From: Sphingopyxis sp. JAI108
GTDB taxonomy: Bacteria > Pseudomonadota > Alphaproteobacteria > Sphingomonadales > Sphingomonadaceae
NCBI RefSeq assembly: GCF_013410105.1
Contig: NZ_JACCCJ010000001.1
Location: 744,001-808,000 of the forward strand
Direction of reading: 5' to 3'
Length of the DNA stretch: 64,000 nucleotides
Within the stretch, counting starts at the first letter, position 1. Every line of letters starts with the position of its first letter. The notes under the pieces are model-generated. The model made no database searches and was not told where the DNA came from. It was given only the letters and a program-made list of their open reading frames with translations. Made by a program: the position numbers and the translations under genes. Of this stretch, positions 62,099 through 64,000 are shown in pieces.

Positions 62099-63234
62099 CC
62101 ACCGTCCTTGCGGCCTATGACGCGCTCGTCGCGGCGGGCGAGCTTCGTCCCGATCCCGAGCAACGTGCCGCCGCCGAGCGGCTGAACCGGCTGCAGGCCG
62201 AACTCGAGGCCGCGCCGCGCCGCGGCAGCCTGCTGTGGCGGCTTGCAGGGCGCAAGCCAGAGGCGCTGACCGGCGTCTATCTGTGGGGCGCGGTCGGGCG
62301 CGGCAAGTCGATGCTGATGGACCTGTTCTACGACCAGCTCGCCATCCAGCGGAAGCGACGCGTCCATTTCCACGCCTTCATGCTCGACGTCCATGCGCGG
62401 ATGCGCGAGGTCAGAAAGAGCGAGAGCGGCGACCCGATCCCGCTCGTTGCCGAGGCGCTCGCCGAAAATACGCGCTGCCTCGCCTTCGACGAGATGGTCG
62501 TGAACAACAGCGCGGACGCGATGATCCTTTCGCGCCTGTTCACCGCGTTGATCGAACATGGCGTGACCATGGTGGCGACGTCGAACCGTCCGCCCCAGGA
62601 TCTTTACAAGGACGGGCTCAACCGCGAGCATTTCCTGCCCTTCATCGCGCTCGTCGAGGAGCGGCTCGACGTGATGGGGCTGAACGGGCCGACCGATTAC
62701 CGCCGCGACCGGCTGGGCGACGGCGCGCGCTGGTTCGTTCCCGCCGATGAAGCCGCGAGTGCCGCGCTGTCGGCCGCCTTCTTCCGCCTCACCGACTATC
62801 CGCCCGAGGACCGGGCGCATGTTCCGAGCCTCGATCTTGACGTCGGCGGCGGGCGGATATTGCATGTGCCCAAGGCGCTGAAAGGCGTCGCGGTCTCTTC
62901 GTTCAAGCGATTGTGCGGCGAGGCGCGGGGCGCCGCCGACTATCTCGCCGTGGCGCGGCATTTCCACGCCGTGATCATCGTGGGGATCCCGCGCATGGGG
63001 CCGGAAAACCGCAACGAGGCGGCGCGTTTTGTGACGCTGATTGATGCGCTTTACGAATATAAGGTGAAACTGCTCGCCAGCGCCGCGGCGATGCCCGACC
63101 AGCTCTATGTCGCGGGCGACGGGGCGTTCGAATTCGAGCGAACCGCGAGCCGCCTCGCCGAAATGCAGTCGGACGCCTATCTCGCCCTAGGCCATGGCCA
63201 ACAGGATGCCGCCGGCGATCTTCCCCCAGCGTGA
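62095..63234 (+). CDS. zapE: Cell division ATPase ZapE (AFG1 family)
   Basis: A 379-residue AFG1-like P-loop ATPase: Walker A GAVGRGKSMLMDLF, Walker B CLAFDEMVV, then the arginine-rich SNRPPQDLYKDGLNREHFLPFI block. In E. coli it helps the Z ring under stress. GTG at 62095 is in a GTGA overlap. Its 3' end overlaps the opposite deacetylase gene by 48 bases. Confidence 0.95.
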   Translation: MTTVLAAYDALVAAGELRPDPEQRAAAERLNRLQAELEAAPRRGSLLWRLAGRKPEALTGVYLWGAVGRGKSMLMDLFYDQLAIQRKRRVHFHAFMLDVHARMREVRKSESGDPIPLVAEALAENTRCLAFDEMVVNNSADAMILSRLFTALIEHGVTMVATSNRPPQDLYKDGLNREHFLPFIALVEERLDVMGLNGPTDYRRDRLGDGARWFVPADEAASAALSAAFFRLTDYPPEDRAHVPSLDLDVGGGRILHVPKALKGVAVSSFKRLCGEARGAADYLAVARHFHAVIIVGIPRMGPENRNEAARFVTLIDALYEYKVKLLASAAAMPDQLYVAGDGAFEFERTASRLAEMQSDAYLALGHGQQDAAGDLPPA

Positions 63235-64000
63235 CGTGTTGGCGGCGACATAGGCGAGGCTGCGGACATAGCGCATTTCGTGCGCGAAATGCCCCGCCGC
63301 CTGCTCGGCGGTGCGGCGGAGCGTCCGGAACGGTCGCGGTTCGGGCACCCTGATCGGCCCCGGCCGCGCCGGCGGCTGGGGCAGGTTGGCGAAGCCGCCG
63401 TTGGTCACACGGCGGTCGGCGGCGACCGCCCGGCACAGCGCCTCCATGCGCGTGATCGCCAGCCGGTTGGGGACCGCGCGATCGCGGCTGAGCAACTCGA
63501 AGCTGTGGCTGAAGGCCGAGAACTGGATCGCGCCGCTCGTGGCCGCATGATCGAGCGCGTCGCGCATTTCTTCTTCGGACATCGCGCACAGCTGCGCCGG
63601 GCGAAAACTGTCGATGCCATCCATCAGGCCGCTGACCGGCACCTCGCAGACACCGTGATGCAGGCGCATCCCGATGTTGTGGCGGTCGAGCGCGATATCA
63701 CAGCCCTGGCCGACATGGGCCCCGTTGAAGCTGCTGTCGAAAAGGAAGCCGAGCGCGTCCAGCGCGCGCAGCGTATCGTCGTTGGCGCCGAAATTGCCGG
63801 CGCGAAAAGCGACCGGGTCGGGCGCGCCGGCGCGCACCAGCATGTCGGCCGCCAGCCCGATCAGCTTTTTCTGCGCCGCGAACGGGAAGTCGCCGATGTT
63901 TCGCCCCGTCAGCCGCCCGACCGGGCTGAATCGCGCGAAGGCGAGCCATTCGGTGTGGAGGTGCAATTGCACTTCGTGACCGCGCGCGACGATCGGGGCG
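63187..64000 (-). CDS. Polysaccharide deacetylase-like protein, cut by window end
   Basis: The frame runs off the right edge, so the N terminus is missing; the visible part is ~270 residues. It contains GHEVQLHLHTEWL (metal-binding His pair, as in NodB-type deacetylases), SFNGAHVGQGCDIA and the SFRPAQLCAMS block, followed by a helical C-terminal tail. NodB-like proteins remove acetyl groups from glycans. The internal Met near 63972 is not the start because the conserved HEVQLHLH segment runs upstream of it. Confidence 0.8.
   Translation of the reverse strand, partial: APIVARGHEVQLHLHTEWLAFARFSPVGRLTGRNIGDFPFAAQKKLIGLAADMLVRAGAPDPVAFRAGNFGANDDTLRALDALGFLFDSSFNGAHVGQGCDIALDRHNIGMRLHHGVCEVPVSGLMDGIDSFRPAQLCAMSEEEMRDALDHAATSGAIQFSAFSHSFELLSRDRAVPNRLAITRMEALCRAVAADRRVTNGGFANLPQPPARPGPIRVPEPRPFRTLRRTAEQAAGHFAHEMRYVRSLAYVAANTSRWGKIAGGILLAMA

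Overview
The window is GC-rich chromosomal DNA of an alphaproteobacterium, most likely a sphingomonad close to Sphingopyxis. This is inferred from gene content: a Rhodobacter-type gene transfer agent (GTA) cluster in the sphingomonad arrangement, exosortase-A-associated glycosyltransferase and O-ligase genes, an intracellular PHB depolymerase, SoxR, and typical sphingomonad intergenic repeats. No rRNA, tRNA or CRISPR array was recognised, and no gap between genes exceeds 300 bases.

Bases 1-2600 are accessory DNA. They hold the 3' part of an IS1595-family transposase, a two-gene unit ending in a PIN-domain protein, several tiny ORFs and a SinR/Cas2-like protein. Bases 2647-18848 are a nearly complete GTA-like head and tail operon: TerS, TerL, portal, DUF6127, prohead protease, capsid, connector, DUF3168, tail tube, two gp10-type proteins, a tiny tape measure, DUF2460, DUF2163, NlpC/P60, host-specificity protein and DUF2793. 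Its oddities are a peptidase-S74 tail-fibre gene with two small companions between capsid and connector, a large TIM-barrel-like extension on the DUF2460 protein, an antisense secreted-protein gene, no recognisable gp7, and a frameshift in an 8-G run of the gp15-like gene.

Bases 18979-34100 are mostly housekeeping: an OmpA porin, an orphan ExbD, an ABC exporter, PhaZ, a dipeptide-epimerase-like enzyme, a SoxR-controlled divergent pair, a thiolase/MaoC block, an MscS channel, topoisomerase IB, and exosortase-A-linked O-ligase and glycosyltransferase genes. Bases 35400-48300 hold an S24 repressor with visible operators and two divergent small genes, a soluble chemoreceptor, AqpZ, GalU, a YfiR-YfiN-YfiB-like c-di-GMP signalling operon, MsrA, an M48 protease, heme A synthase and the rplM-rpsI operon.

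Bases 48375-59729 hold envelope and lipid genes. Two translationally coupled operons meet tail to tail near 54820. The plus-strand one encodes an alpha/beta hydrolase and two nucleotidyltransferases. The minus-strand one encodes a flippase, a HAD phosphatase, a CDP-glycerol glycerophosphotransferase-like protein, a CDP-alcohol phosphatidyltransferase and a HIT protein. Together they look like a pathway that activates a phospho-alcohol with CTP, attaches it to a lipid or glycan and exports the product; the substrate is unknown. The window ends with sdhB, a metallo-beta-lactamase lipoprotein, a PaaI-type thioesterase, zapE and part of a polysaccharide-deacetylase-like gene that runs off the edge.
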